From contig MCGT01000004.1 in NCBI GenBank assembly GCA_002104935.1, positions 806,001-870,000 of the forward strand: a stretch of 64,000 nt of DNA, read 5' to 3'. Made by a program: the position numbers and the translations under genes. Shown piece after piece: positions 42,725 through 53,960 of this stretch. The stretch's first letter is position 1. The number at the start of each line of letters is the position of its first letter. The notes beneath the pieces are model-generated. The model was not told the DNA's origin. It saw only the letters and a list, made by a program, of their open reading frames with translations, and did not search any database. This DNA comes from Hesseltinella vesiculosa (Eukaryota > Mucoromycota > Mucoromycetes > Mucorales > Cunninghamellaceae).

Positions 42725-43290
42725 GGGTGAACGAAAAGAGAGAGTGCTCCCAACGAGCGGGGTAGCAACTGAAACGAAAAGACCCTTTTTTGGATGGTCT
42801 CACTTTTTTTTGGCACCGCAAGAAACGGCCCTGCCCGCCTGATATGATTAAGGGTCCTTCCAGATCCTCGTGCCATGGAAAGAAAGAAAAGAAAGAAATC
42901 TGTCAAGTGTGTCGCGGTAATAGATCAAGCCTTTTTTTAGAATAATTAAAAAAGGATTGGAATGGGAAAGTTGCAGAATGCAAAACGACCGCCTGTCCTT
43001 CGCATTGAAGCAACAGGAAATCATGCCATGATCGTTCACCGGTTTTGATCAAGGTAGGAATTCTCCAATGCACGGTTTCTAAGCTTTCTTTTGAGGTGAA
43101 ACATGCTATAGAAATTCCACCTCTTCATTCGGTCCTCGAATCTGATGAAAAAATACGATTTCATGGGTTCCCATTTAAAAAAGTGGTTTGATGCCCTTGA
43201 AAAAAAAAAAAAAAAAACGCTTATAATTCGGAAAGGCTTGTATTTTTTTTTTCTCGTCAACTTTTTTATTTCCAACCTGTTCACTCCATC

Positions 43291-44256
43291 ATGACCCTCA
43301 TCCAAGAAGTACTGCAAAAGCCCGGCCCTCCAAGCAAGCCAAACTTGCGCGCAGATGTCGTAGCAGGGTTTGCTGAGTTCATTGGCATGACCATCTTTAT
43401 CTTTTTGGCGTTGGCTGGCGTCCAGGCTACCTTGGAAGCCCCCATTGCTGCAGCTGGCTCCCCTACTCCCAGGTAATCGAGACTATTAAAAAAAAGCCTG
43501 TGTAGAGACTCACCATGTGCCATTTCTTGATGCAGCCAAATCCAGAGTGTGGCTTTTAGTTTTGGTGTGGCAGTGACCATTGGCATGTTTATTTGCGCAC
43601 CCCATTCGGGGGCGTGCTGAATCCTTGTATTCTTCTCAGCTTGATGCTGACCCGCAAGGTGAGCTGGCTGCGAGGCATCTTCTTATTCATTGCTGAAATG
43701 GTGGGCGGGATTCTGGGCGCATACTTTGCCAACTGGACAACCGCCAACAAACTCCAAGGCGTCAACGCTCTGAGCCATGACTTCAACTATGCACAAGGAT
43801 TCTTTGCTGAAATGCTGCTGAGCTATGTGTTGTGCATGGTGATCCTGTTTGTCATTGTGGACAACCAAGTCTCCTTGGCCCAGCTTGCGCCCATTGTCGT
43901 TGGCATTGCTGTGTTCATGTGTCACATGATCGGTACCCCCATCGATGGCACCTCCGTCAACCCTGCACGCTCCTTTGCTGCTGCTGTTGTCACTGGCCAG
44001 TGGGAAGGCCATTGGATCTTTTGGTTTGGCCCTTTGATCGGAGGTTTCTTTGCTGCTTGCACCTATTTCTTCTATCATGGCTTTGCCACTGCCATTGTAA
44101 GTGACCCTTCGAAATAATAACTCCGACACTCATCTTCTCTTCTTCAAGAACGACGTGTATCCCATGACCGAAAAAGAAATCATGAATGGGGATGGTCCTC
44201 ATGATTTGGAAAATAACATACCTCCACACATGTCCGGCCAAGTGGCTCCACAGTAG
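43291..44256 (+). pseudogene. Aquaporin/aquaglyceroporin gene with a one-base frameshift
   Basis: Exons 43291-43472, 43536-44096 and 44159... are replaced by a better fit of 44149-44256 for the last exon, giving about 283 residues if one missing base is allowed near 43590-43602. Before the shift: DVVAGFAEFIGMTIFIFLAL, AFSFGVAVTIGMFICA. After it: PFGGVLNPCILLSLML, GGILGAYFANWTTAN, GFFAEMLLSYVLCMVILFVI and GTSVNPARSFAAAVVTGQW, HWIFWFGPLIGGFFAACTYF. The six helices and both half-helix motifs of the MIP family are present; the first motif is NPC instead of NPA, the second is NPARS. The flanking sequence is otherwise intact, so a sequencing indel is as likely as a recent loss. Confidence 0.8.
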
Positions 44257-44463
44257 CCCCATTCATTTTTTTTTCTTCCCTTTCATTTGTTACTTAATTG
44301 ACTAGCATAATTATAAAAAAAAATCACTGCTTCTGACCAAGATCCGTCGAAAAAAAAAATCCTTGCATTAAAAAAAAATGAGTGTATATGTACAAAGCTA
44401 ACTGGAGAGGGGAACGAAGAGATGGTATGTAGGCTGGGGAGAGGGCGGTTCTGATCCAGTACA

Positions 44464-45082
44464 CTATTGCTGCTGGGCTTCGAATTTCTGCCGTGAGGCA
44501 GCAAACAGCAGTTCTTGTTGTCTCAGCAATTCTTCCTCGGAAATTCCGGTGTTTTCAAGTCGTGTACTTTTCTTGTCTCGATCCTATATCAAAAAGGGAA
44601 ATAGCAAAGTGAGTATCCATAGGCCACTTTTTTTTTTTTTTTTTTTTACCTTTTGCTGCTTCTTGTGCTCCTTGTAAACGTCATCAACATCATTGACATA
44701 GTCATCAAAGCCAAGGGCTTGCAAAGAAGCGAGGATGTGTTCACCGGCAATCGTCTTCTTGGCTTCTTTTTCGCAGATATCGTTGGCCTCCGAAGCAATC
44801 AAGTGAATAAATTCTATACATGAACATGAGCCCGTCCACCTTTACGATATATTTTTTTTCATTTTTGTCCTTACCAACACAGCAATCAATCAACAAATCA
44901 CGAGTATCCTTGGCGCATACCACATCGCTGGGCATCATTTCATTGATGAGTTTTTGGACAGTGGCTACAGAAAAAAAAACTTTTTAGCTCTCTTACATTT
45001 CTATCGTCTGTTCACACAGCTTACCTTTTGGCAACGAGAGATCATCGTCGACACCAGTTCCAGATCGTTCAGTATCACTCAT
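44464..45082 (-). CDS. Negative cofactor 2 beta (DR1)
   Basis: Four exons: 45025-45082, 44875-44964, 44650-44813 and 44464-44583; 143 residues. It starts MSDTERSGTGVDDDLSLPKA, then the histone fold TVQKLINEMMPSDVVCAKDT, RDLLIDCCVEFIHLIASEAN, DICEKEAKKTIAGEHILASL, QALGFDDYVNDVDDVYKEHK, and a Gln-rich end (LLRQQELLFAASRQKFEAQQ). This is NC2-beta, which pairs with NC2-alpha and binds TBP on promoters, blocking or redistributing TFIIA/TFIIB. Length is normal. The gene is divergent from the AIM32-type gene with 390 bp between starts. Confidence 0.95.
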
Positions 45083-45472
45083 GGTATCGCAATTGAATTA
45101 AACGAAGAACAAGAAATGTGAAAGAATAAAACGGAGGAGGAAAAAAAAAGAAAAAAAAAGCAATGAAAAAACCGTGCGGCGGAGCTCAGACGTAGAAAAA
45201 AAGTCACCTGCTGACCTGCCACGACAAATGACGATGGCGATATTTTTGGCAGGCGAGCTTGCCATTTGAAAGGCTGTTCGTTTTCAATGGGGCAACCACA
45301 AGCCTACGTGGCCTGATTCATTCTCAGGAACGGCCAGATTGCTATTCGCTCCTCCCGGCCCTCACCAAATTCTGGCACAAAAAAAAAAAAAGAATCCGCC
45401 CAATCCTCAATTTTCTACCTTTCTCTTTTTTCTTCTTGTTGACCTCATTTTATAGCGTTTTCTCGATTTTTA
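45083..45472. promoter_or_regulatory. Divergent promoter region of NC2-beta and the AIM32-type gene
   Basis: 390 bp between opposed start codons, with poly(A) at 45380-45391 and A/T-rich sequence. No TATA box stands out. Confidence 0.45.
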
Positions 45473-46456
45473 ATGTCCATGCTGGTACGATCAACCAAAC
45501 GGCTGCACGGCATCTCACCATCGGTAGCGGCTTGGGCCATCCAACCATCTCAACTCCTACGCTATTCATCCTGGTCGATTCCTTTTGATACCCAGCCATT
45601 TGCCCTGGGCCGATTCGAGCCATGCTGCCCCGAGTCAGGACCGGCTGCCGACAATGGGTTTGTCGCCTGCCAGAAACACCCGCTCCCTCCTGTCCTTGGC
45701 AAAAAGATCGACATGGTCTCTGATATGGTTGCTGAGCGATCCACACAGCGCCATGTCGTCATGTGTGTGGGATCTGACAGCAACGACTGGTCCCGTGCCA
45801 AAGTCGAGGCGGTGGCTGGCGGCCCTGTTTGCGAAGCCGAGTCCCTGCATGGCGACTACCTACGACGCAACCGCCACAACCCTCCACCCCCCACCGACAA
45901 GGACTTTTTGATGACGGTGTGTGACCGCCCGCCGTCTTCGCCGCCCACCTGCGATGCCATGGTCTTTCCAGATTTTATATCGTACCCTCATATCGACCCC
46001 ACCCAGCTAGCCAAGGCCGACTTCCGCCACGTGCTCGAGTCTCTCTGGTACGACCCATCTAACCAACTGCCAGCTCTCTCTGGCACGCATCAGAAGCCTC
46101 TTGACGACGATATCCTGGCGGTTGTGCTTGTGTGCACGCACGAGCGCCGTGACATGCGCTGTGGCAAGCTCGGGCCGCTGATCGTCGATGCTTTCCGCCG
46201 GGGCCTGGCTGCCCGTGACGCCGACCTGCAAGGCAAACGTGTCCTGGTCCATGGCACCAGCCATTTTGGTGGGCACAAGTTTGCTGGCAACCTGATCATC
46301 CATCAACGGAGCCTGGGCGGTCAAATGTATGGCAATGTCCGTGCTTGCCACGTCGACGGCCTCATTGACCGGCACCTCATCCATGGCAAAATCATCAAAG
46401 AGCTCTGGCGTGGTCAAGTTACTCCTCCTCTCTCCAGTTTACCCTCCTCCTCTTAG
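45473..46456 (+). CDS. AIM32: AIM32/sucrase-ferredoxin-like mitochondrial protein
   Basis: Single exon of 327 residues. The N terminus MSMLVRSTKRLHGISPSVAA looks like a mitochondrial presequence (basic, Ser-rich). The C-terminal thioredoxin-like ferredoxin domain contains the family cysteines in CTHERRDMRCGKLGP and histidines in SHFGGHKFAGNLIIH, with VLVHGTSHFGG and KIIKELWRGQ. These C and H residues bind a 2Fe-2S cluster in family members. Yeast Aim32 acts in matrix redox quality control. The frame ends normally; an AATAAA follows at 46516. A second ATG at 45479 is a possible alternative start. Confidence 0.88.
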   Translation: MSMLVRSTKRLHGISPSVAAWAIQPSQLLRYSSWSIPFDTQPFALGRFEPCCPESGPAADNGFVACQKHPLPPVLGKKIDMVSDMVAERSTQRHVVMCVGSDSNDWSRAKVEAVAGGPVCEAESLHGDYLRRNRHNPPPPTDKDFLMTVCDRPPSSPPTCDAMVFPDFISYPHIDPTQLAKADFRHVLESLWYDPSNQLPALSGTHQKPLDDDILAVVLVCTHERRDMRCGKLGPLIVDAFRRGLAARDADLQGKRVLVHGTSHFGGHKFAGNLIIHQRSLGGQMYGNVRACHVDGLIDRHLIHGKIIKELWRGQVTPPLSSLPSSS

Positions 46457-46515
46457 ACCCCATTTCCTTCACGGGTTTACTGCCATGAACCCCAGTCCCA
46501 CCCTGCATTACTAGA

Positions 46516-46521
46516 AATAAA
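46516..46521 (+). promoter_or_regulatory. Candidate poly(A) signal of the AIM32-type gene
   Basis: AATAAA 60 bp after the stop codon. Confidence 0.45.
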
Positions 46522-46639
46522 AGGCACATGTGTTGTTTTAGAACGAAAAAAAAGTAGCCGTGCTCTTTTCCTGTGTCGTGCGGAGGTCAGGATCCATCGA
46601 TTTGAAACGAAGGCACCACGCTCAATTGGCTACCATCAT

Positions 46640-46830
46640 TTTTAAAAATAAATACACAAATGGTACACAGCATTTTTAATGATTCGATAAGGCATAACTT
46701 TGAACGAGTGCGCAAATGCACGGAGGATGCTGATGTTAAAAAAGTCAGGTTGATTGGCAATGCTCACCCAGCCAACTTGTTGGTTCGTTTTGTCTGGACA
46801 CCTCCGCTTCCCCAATGTTTCTTTTGCCAT
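46640..46830 (-). repeat. Dispersed element family A, copy 4 (interior fragment)
   Basis: Minus-strand reading gives GCGGAGGTGTCCAGACAAAA, GTTGGCTGGG, CCAATCAACCTGACTTTTTT and, further on, AATGCTGTGTACCATTTG, matching the inner arm and interior of the 22.8- and 52.4-kb copies. The outer arm core is degraded. Confidence 0.55.
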
Positions 46831-47955
46831 GAGTTGATCAATGACGACAAGGACCCTATTCTTGCGGTCCCTTGATCGCAAAAATCACGTGGCCTATAGG
46901 CATTCTCTTAATCTATCCAGGGGCTGGTCGGTATCTACCGTGTAAAGGAGTGCTCAGGCATAAACTGACTTGAAGGTTGGCCTTGGCCTTTTGGCTTAGA
47001 GCAACGCGACTCTTTTTTCTTTTTGGCTGGTATCGTTTTATTTTTGGCCGGGGCCGCTTATTTGATGACTTTGTGTTTATTCAAGTACCGTGCTGAAAGA
47101 TAGTAAGGATAAATAACAAAATAGTTGTCAATGATCTGCCCGAGATTCATTACTTCTACAAGGTTTGCTTTTCTATGCGTATTTTGCTAACGACTTTTTT
47201 TTTATTTCTTTTTTTTTTTTACAAAGATCAGGATGTCGGCTCCGACGGACGGCATGTTTCCATTCCCGCTACGGTTAGCGTAGTCAAGATAGGTGTCAAG
47301 CGTGGTGGTAAACAATGAGATACACGTTTAGAGCTGCCAGCTAAGCTTTTTTTGGCCCTTGCGGCTGCGTGAACCTGGACACAGTTGAAAGCGTTCGTCC
47401 CTTCGAAAGAGTGTCCTACAGTTTACTTATCAACGATCGTTCCAGCGAAATCGGCAAAAAAAAAAAAAATGCCCGAAGCACAAATGGGAGGAGCTTCATT
47501 TGGCTGCCTCCGTCCACTGTCCTCTGTGATCGATCGTTCCGAGCATGTGGCATCTGGCAAGGAGTTGGCAGGAAAAAAAGGGCGTCCAAAAAAGCACGTC
47601 ACTTTTTTTTTTTTTTACATTTTCATCGAGAAGGTTGCCTTATTCAGAGAGAGATTTCTGGGTTGAAGTCTCGGTCTTTTCATTTTGGAATTTACTGGAT
47701 AGAACTCCGATGGCCATTGACGAAATTTCAAGGAAACATGACCAAAAGTTGAACAGCAGGGATGCATTAGGAAATGAGATGCACGCGGCCAAAATGGAAG
47801 AAACAAAAAAAGGTTGTCGCAAGAGGGTTGACTGTGGAAGCCATGTTTGTTTTTAAAAGGATAGGGGCCGAAGGTTTTTTTATATTGATTTCTACCAAAA
47901 AAACAAAAAAGAATTGGGTTAGCTGCAGCATTGCATTATTGAGATAAAAGCTTCT
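46831..47955. other. Gene-poor region with unplaced coding-like fragments
   Basis: Short frames such as DVGSDGRHVSIPATVSVVK at about 47230-47290, and the frame 47713-47856 starting MAIDEISRKHDQKLNS, look protein-like but cannot be joined into a gene. T and A tracts are frequent. Confidence 0.35.
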
Positions 47956-48609
47956 TTGAATGGCCTGGACCAGGGAGGATTTGGCTTCCGACCAGGCGGC
48001 CAGGGAAAAAAACGTGGCAAGGATCCTCAATTGACAATGACCCAATTGAAAAAGAGTGAATCAGAGGCAAGAGTGATCTTTTCAAAGGTCCTTTTTTGGG
48101 CAGTTGTTGCTTTCTTTGCCATCTTTTATTGGACGTGCGCGTTGGCCAAGTTGAATCGTTGGTCCAATGCAAAGCATGGTTTTTTTGTCCCACACAAAGA
48201 TTATTTTGTGTGTGTGCTGGAACTTTAAAAAAGGACAATGCTAGAGCAAAGCTCGTTACCTGAATATCCATGGTGCTCTTTCAAGGTAGATGTCCGTTGT
48301 GGACAAGCATTTCTGCTGGCTCGTTCTTCATTGACTATGAAAGACGAGACATGCACAGAAAATTTAAAAAGGACTCACATGACGGCCTGGGAATCACCGT
48401 GGAAAGGGAGGTACAGAAATGTTGTCAGTGACCCCCCGCTTTATGCAAAAAATCTGGACACAGATCTAGACCCAAATGGGCGCTACTTCTTTGTGCCTTT
48501 TTTCCGTGGTTTGTTTTTAATGCAGACGATTCAGCCATTTCTAATTTCTTGGTTTTTATTGAATGCCAGGGTTTTTTTTTTTTTTTTTACTTGGGGTGAC
48601 ATTAGGTAG
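47956..48609 (+). pseudogene. Unrecognised membrane-protein ORF with one in-frame stop
   Basis: One frame runs from about 47923 (after a TTAG that may be a splice acceptor) to 48609, interrupted by a single TAA at 48226-48228. First part: GGFGFRPGGQGKKRGKDPQL, TMTQLKKSESEARVIFSK, a likely membrane helix VLFWAVVAFFAIFYWTCALA, then HGFFVPHKDYF. Second part, same frame: SSLPEYPWCSFKVDVRCGQA, FLLARSSLTMKDETCTENLK, AWESPWKGRYRNVVSDPPLY. The layout suggests a type II membrane protein with an extracytosolic cysteine-containing domain. No family recognised. The T run at 48570-48588 probably marks an intron or the end of the homology. Confidence 0.45.
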
Positions 48610-49524
48610 TGGTTTGGTTGATCGATAGGCAAAAAGCAGAGGGAAATGGGCAGATTCAAAAGAAGTGGAATGAAAAAGGCGGTCAAGGTTCTGGCCTTGA
48701 GCGGGCACTATTTTTAGGGTTTAGAAGAAGAATCGGCACTCCTTGGAATGTCCATATTGGTTTGGTTTGACATGATTTGGCATTTTCGTTTTCTGAACTC
48801 CTCCCTTTTTCTTGAAGAAAAAAAAGATCAGCCACATTTTCCTTTTTGTCGGTTTGCATGAAAAAAGATCCAATGCCCTCCATGCACGTGGGCTGGCCAG
48901 ACCCTTTTTTTTTTTATTTTATTTTATTCCCAAAGCCAGCAAAGGAGCGTCTTTTTTTCGTGTTGGAAAAAAAAAAGAAAAAGACTCGGTGAGGGTATGA
49001 CACACGCATGGGCGAGATGCTTTGTTTTATTTTTGAAAACCTTTGAGGATTTTCCGAAAAGCACATGACCTATTGCTGTTTAAGGGATCACAGCGATGCA
49101 GCCATATTTCTACCTTTGCTTGTACAGAATTTCCCTCATTTAGAATAGCACCAATCGCAAGCCAGAGCAATCAATCGTTCCCAAAAAACCAAAATGGTTT
49201 CTCCGTGGCACCATCCCAATTTGGAGACTTCCTTGTACTTGGCTTTTTTTTTTTTTTTTTTTTGTTTATGGTTTATTAGTTGGGTGATAGTACAAACACA
49301 GAGGAAGGAGAGAAACAAGAGGGACAATGGGAAGGGGGATGAAATAGAGAAAAAAATGCAACATAGGAAAATAATGGGAAAAGAGAGGGAGGTGGTGGGA
49401 TGGGGAGAGCATTAAAAGAAAGCGTAAGGACAAAAAAAAAAAAAAAAAAAACGAAGGGGGAAGTGAGAGGCAAGGAGCAAGGCTTGGACAAAAAAAGGAC
49501 CCAAACCAAAACAAAAACAAAAAA
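48610..49524. other. Intergenic region downstream of the Myb/SANT-like gene
   Basis: T tracts at 48905-48914 and 49243-49263, A tract at 49432-49451. No gene seen. Confidence 0.45.
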
Positions 49525-50694
49525 TCATACACGGTCGAGTTGTTCCGTGATTTCATCCTTGGAAAAGCCTGCATCTAACATATTCTTGACCAAATCAGCC
49601 TTGGCTTTGATCCTCTTTGTACGTTCCTTTTCCAGGATGATATGTTCACGCTCGGTTCGTTTTTCCCGTAGGAATTCCAGCATATCTTGTGATCGTTTCA
49701 TGCGGCCGGCTTCTTTTTCGCGGGCAATCTGCACCAAGGAGTCGGCAAAGACGGTGGGGGAAGACATGGGCGAGCTCGGGCTGGTGGGATCTTGTCGTTG
49801 GTGAGGCAGTTGTGGTGAGTGCTGGAGGGATTGCGATGGCTGTTGTGGTGAATGGAGATGGTGATGAGGTCCAGCAGGATGTTTATGAGGAGGAGGAAGA
49901 TGATGTGTGGAACTGGATGGCGACAGTGAATCGGGATGGCGAGGTTGGAAGGATCTTGGCATGGGACGAATGACCATGGGAGGATGTGGCAGAGAACTGG
50001 TGATGCTGTCGTCATCACTCGATCGACGTCGTCGTAAAGACAGCCGAGGTGGTTCGTCTACTTCTAAGTCGTCGGTATCATCGGTATCATCCTTGTTGAG
50101 ACGCTCGGTTTGTTCCAATTTCTCTTCGTCCACCTTGTGCATGATGCTGCTGATGGACATGGGCCAGCTGTTGTGGTTGTGGTTTTGGTAGCCTTGTTGG
50201 TAGCTGTTTTCCAACGCTTTGGGGCCAAAGGTGCTGTGAAGAGCATCCCAGTATGGAAACCGTTTGACCAGTTCTTCTACGAGCGTGCATAAAGAGTGAG
50301 CCTCCTTTTATTTTTTCATTTTTTTTTTTTTACCATGAATGGTATCGTCTTCCATGCCAGAGTCTCTTAGTCGTTTGCCTTCGGATTCATTCCATTCACG
50401 TGCTGTACGATAATTGCTCTGGAGAGTGGATATTTTGCTTGCAATGTCTTTAGCAAGGCGGTGGTGAATACCGTGTTGGCGCATAATATCGAGGATGTTT
50501 TCTAATAACACTTTCTTGGGTGTACGTTCGGCTTCGTCGCCACGCCATTTTGCAACGTTGGCCTTGACAGACAGCCACTGAATCAAGATATCCATCGAGC
50601 ACGGTCCGCCAGCCACACCGTCTTTGAGCCAGCTTTTATAGGGTTTTTTGCTTTTGTTTGGAAGAGGAGCAGCATAAGTCGTCATAGCCAGCAT
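49525..50694 (-). CDS. Myb/SANT-like (trihelix) DNA-binding protein
   Basis: Two exons, 50334-50694 and 49525-50276, 370 residues from the first ATG (the frame is open further upstream without an ATG, so an extra 5' exon is possible). Residues about 20-130 form a Myb/SANT-like domain: KSWLKDGVAGGPCSMDILIQ, WLSVKANVAKWRGDEAERTP, HHRLAKDIASKISTLQSNYR, TAREWNE and RFPYWDALHSTFG. The middle is Pro/His/Ser-rich. The C terminus is a charged coiled coil (MKRSQDMLEFLREKRTERE, HIILEKERTKRIKAKAD). Related proteins are expanded in Mucorales and often resemble transposon-derived DNA binders. A nuclear DNA-binding role is inferred; targets are unknown. Confidence 0.7.
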
Positions 50695-52269
50695 ATCGTT
50701 CGACGTAAAGGTAGAAGATTCTTGAAGTCGATGTTCACCACGTAGGGAGGGATAAAATGAACTCAATGTGAATGGCAGCAAAAAGAAACAAGAAAAAGAA
50801 TGTTAAAAGAAGTAAAAGGAAAGAGTAACACTAATAACAAGGGGGAATGTAGGAGAAAGGAGATGACTATTAGAAAGAAAGAGGCGAAAAAAAAGTAGGT
50901 CAATGGAAGAGGGGGGGGGGAAGAGGTACACACAAAAAAAAAGAGAAGGAAGAAAAAGGGAAAAAAGACCTCTCTGAATTTCCAAAAAGTTAATTTTATA
51001 TGTGTTTAGACTCCGCGCGCTTGGTTTTTTTTTTATTATTTGGGGCCTTTTTTGCTCTTCTCTCATTCCATTGTAGAAAAAAAAGAAGAGGTCTCTAACA
51101 AATAATATGAAGATATCCTTTCGGATTGTTTGCTCTTCGTTTGCAGATCCTTGACTTGACCAAATATGCCTTTTTGGTAGATCGTCTTTTTTAAAAGGGA
51201 GAGAACAATGGAACTCCACGATTTGTTTTCTTTGTCATGGTACTTCTTTGACCTTCAAGAGGTTCATGAGGAGATAGAAAAAAAAAAGCAGGATAAAAAA
51301 GAAATATCACCTTTTTAGGCTGGTTCCAAGGAACCAATGAGCGTCTTGCAACAAGCGCAGAATACAAAAATGGCTGAGCAAAAAAGGGGATCGACGACTT
51401 GCCTTGTCTGGCATGATCCAGAACTCAAGCCTTTTTGGACTGGTTTTTTTTCTGACGAATTCTAATGCAATGAGCTGGCTTTTCTTTAGTGAGCCACTCC
51501 TTCTTTCATCTCGCAGAGTGACTTTTGCAAAAGAATCAGCTAACCAAAAAGGATCATCGAGAAGTGAGTTTAGCAAGAGCCAACTCGACTTTTTCGCATG
51601 TCAAAAAAACCATGCAGGCTCACGTTCTACGAAGAGAGAGAGGGAGTTCAGCTCATCGTTCCTGACTTCTTTTTTCCATTTACCTTTATAACAAAGCATT
51701 GGTCCTTGAAGAAGGCGTTCAGATTTAGGGTGCTATAAAAAAAGGAAGACACACACAAAGAGACCGCGGCCAGAAAAGGCTGATGCAGGGCGTAGGTGGC
51801 CACCCCTCTGGTTACGATAGGCTAGGTCTGCGAGTGGCGGCACAGACCACTGTGCTCTTGCACCTTCTTGAGCTTGCCCATTAAAAGACGGGCGTCCATA
51901 AGAAGAGAAAGCACAGCCTGACAAGTCTCTTACGGCACAGCATTTCCACCCTCCATTGGCAGGAATCAGGTCTAGTTTAAGGCCGTGAGTTTAGCCAACA
52001 AACCAATCCGGCCATCCGCCAAATTATTTTCTAGCTCTTGCAAAGGTCAAATCAAGTGCGCGCGAAAGCATGCTTCGTGCTCTTGGGTCCATTTCAGAGA
52101 ATGTAGTCAATGAGCTGGCCAAAAAAAGTCATGTGACCCACCTCCCACCTTTCTACCTTCAGCACAATCAAAGGCTGTATTTTAGCTTTTAGCCATCTGG
52201 ATTGTTTTGAGGGTGGTTAGACCTTGGAACGGATCGGATCTCATCATTTTGAATCCGTGTGCAAAAGGT
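50695..52269. other. Intergenic region, no gene supported
   Basis: AG-rich plus strand at 50815-50975 gives spurious frames. The stretch 51760-51960 is more GC-rich and could be transcribed non-coding sequence, but I find no tRNA or rRNA signature. Confidence 0.4.
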
Positions 52270-52760
52270 TGGGGGTGTGATTTTTGATCCGATCTGGGGA
52301 TCATCCCCTGGCGAAAATGGCTGATTTTTGCTTTTTTTTAGCTGGGGGATCGGGGATGTCAAAACGACATTGAACAAACAATGGCTGGGCAACCTCCACC
52401 AATTGTTCTGATTTTTTCAGCACCATCATCCTTCCTGCAGTTGCCTACTCGAACAAAATATCAGATCTATCTGATCACCCAAAAGTGCTGTGCAACATCT
52501 GCTTTTTTTTTTTCAAAACGAAGAATAAGAATTTGGTGGGCAAATTCAATTTCCGCGCAGTGACTTCCATTCCTGGCCAGAGCAAACGCAGCAGCTGGTT
52601 ATCAGCAAATACTCACCTCGATATTGAAAAGTAACCCAACAGCCCAAAGTCCATGCCGCCATTACAAACCATCCCAATGCAGGCCATCTCAATGTCACTC
52701 TCTTCAGCTTGGCTTGACAAAAGCAGCTCAAAAATGTCGCTCATTGAAATAACGCCATCC
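52270..52760 (+). repeat. Dispersed element family A, copy 5
   Basis: Left arm TTTTTGATCCGATCTGGGG, CATCCCCTGGCGAAAATGGC, TTTTTTTTAGCTGGGGGATC, GGGGATGTCAAAACGA, then the interior CACCAATTGTTCTGATTTTT, TCAGCACCATCATC, AAAAGTGCTGTGCAACATCT and CTTGGCTTGACAAAAGCAG, colinear with 22722-23190. The right inverted arm is not recognisable after 52745. Confidence 0.75.
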
Positions 52761-53960
52761 CCCTCCCTCACTCCAGTTTCTTTGACTTGCACGCACAAGA
52801 ACAGCCCTCTAACAAAATTATTTACGGCTCAAGCACTGTAAAAACAAGGGCAAGGGCAGAAGCTCGCTTTTTTTTGGAACCTAGCCAATCAATCCAACTC
52901 TGTAAGAATGAACAGCAATAAGACAAAATCAGAAGAGTGGCCTGCCTACAAGGCACTCCTCGCTGAAATCAATCCTGTTAGCCCCAGAGCATTCATTATC
53001 CGATTGGTCCATGGCATCGCTTCAAAGTCCTTGTCCTCCAGCTGCCTCACCCAGTCACGACCAAGCCCAGCAACCTCCGGCACCTCTTTAACAACAAGCG
53101 GTTGCTTTCTGCACCCTTTTCTGACTCACTGGTGAATCGCTTGCCCATCACTAAACTCATTGAAGAATTTAAATTTAAAAAAAAAAAAAGTCGTCTCCAG
53201 TGAGCCCACTATTTTAAGGAAAGCGCTTTGCATGTCAGATTCAACAGTTTTTGCGAACGATGAACTTCCAAATGATGCTTGAAGAAGCGGGGCCATTGGT
53301 CAAGAAGATTCGCTCCTGAATTACCCAAAACGGCAAGCATAGCCTTTTCCTGCAATGGACTACAATGACGATGGAGAACACAGTGTTTGGGAGCAAAAAG
53401 TCGATGTTGACGCTTTGGATGAAGAAGACGAAAGTAGAAACTCGTATAGAATGAACAAAAGCAAATTCCTAAGTTTAGTCCGCCTTTCCACGATATTGCC
53501 ACTGCCATCATGCCTCCCACCCTCAAACGCAAAAGCAAAAAAAAAAAAAGAATTTCGGGGAATGTTTTTTTTTTTTTTTGGCAACTCTTTGAATACGCTT
53601 GTGCCTGTTTTTTTATTATTATTATTTTTTATTTTCGTCATAGTTAACATAGTCTCAGGCATTGTCTTTAGGCTATTATCTCACAACGTTTGATGGCAAA
53701 AAAAGAAGGACGAGCAAAAAAAGAAGGACGAGCAAAATAAGAAGGTTTGGGGATTTTTCAACACACTCAAAGTGTCGAAAAAAAAAATTTTCATTCGCCG
53801 GTCGCTTCTTGTGTGCCCTTTTTTGTTCAAGCTTCTTTTTCTTCATAATTTTTTTCTCTCTTTGTTTATTTTATTTTTTTTTCTTCAGTTTTGACTCATC
53901 CTATTGTGTGCCCCTCTCCCTTTTTTTTTTTTTTACTTTTTATTTGCATTTATTATTTCC
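52761..53960. other. Region with unplaced coding-like fragments
   Basis: The frame from 52908 (MNSNKTKSEEWPAYKALLAE, INPVSPRAF) and a shifted continuation (LLSAPFSDSLVNRLPITKLI) look like decayed coding sequence; the frame from 53355 (MDYNDDGEHSVWEQKVDVDA) may belong to the same relic. None can be assigned. T-rich promoter-like sequence at 53810-53935. Confidence 0.3.

Larger units (their letters stand above)
42403..43290. other. Intergenic region before the aquaporin gene
   Basis: Holds a dinucleotide microsatellite at 42691-42722 and a poly(A) tract at 43201-43217. No gene seen. Confidence 0.5.

Noticed and set aside
47221..47320. Frame ending KIGVKRGGKQ, which recalls a ribosomal-protein tail
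   Set aside because: Too short, no matching upstream exon and no recognisable family.
48226..48228. In-frame TAA read as a recoded codon
   Set aside because: No evidence for recoding in this group; a decayed gene or a sequence error is simpler.
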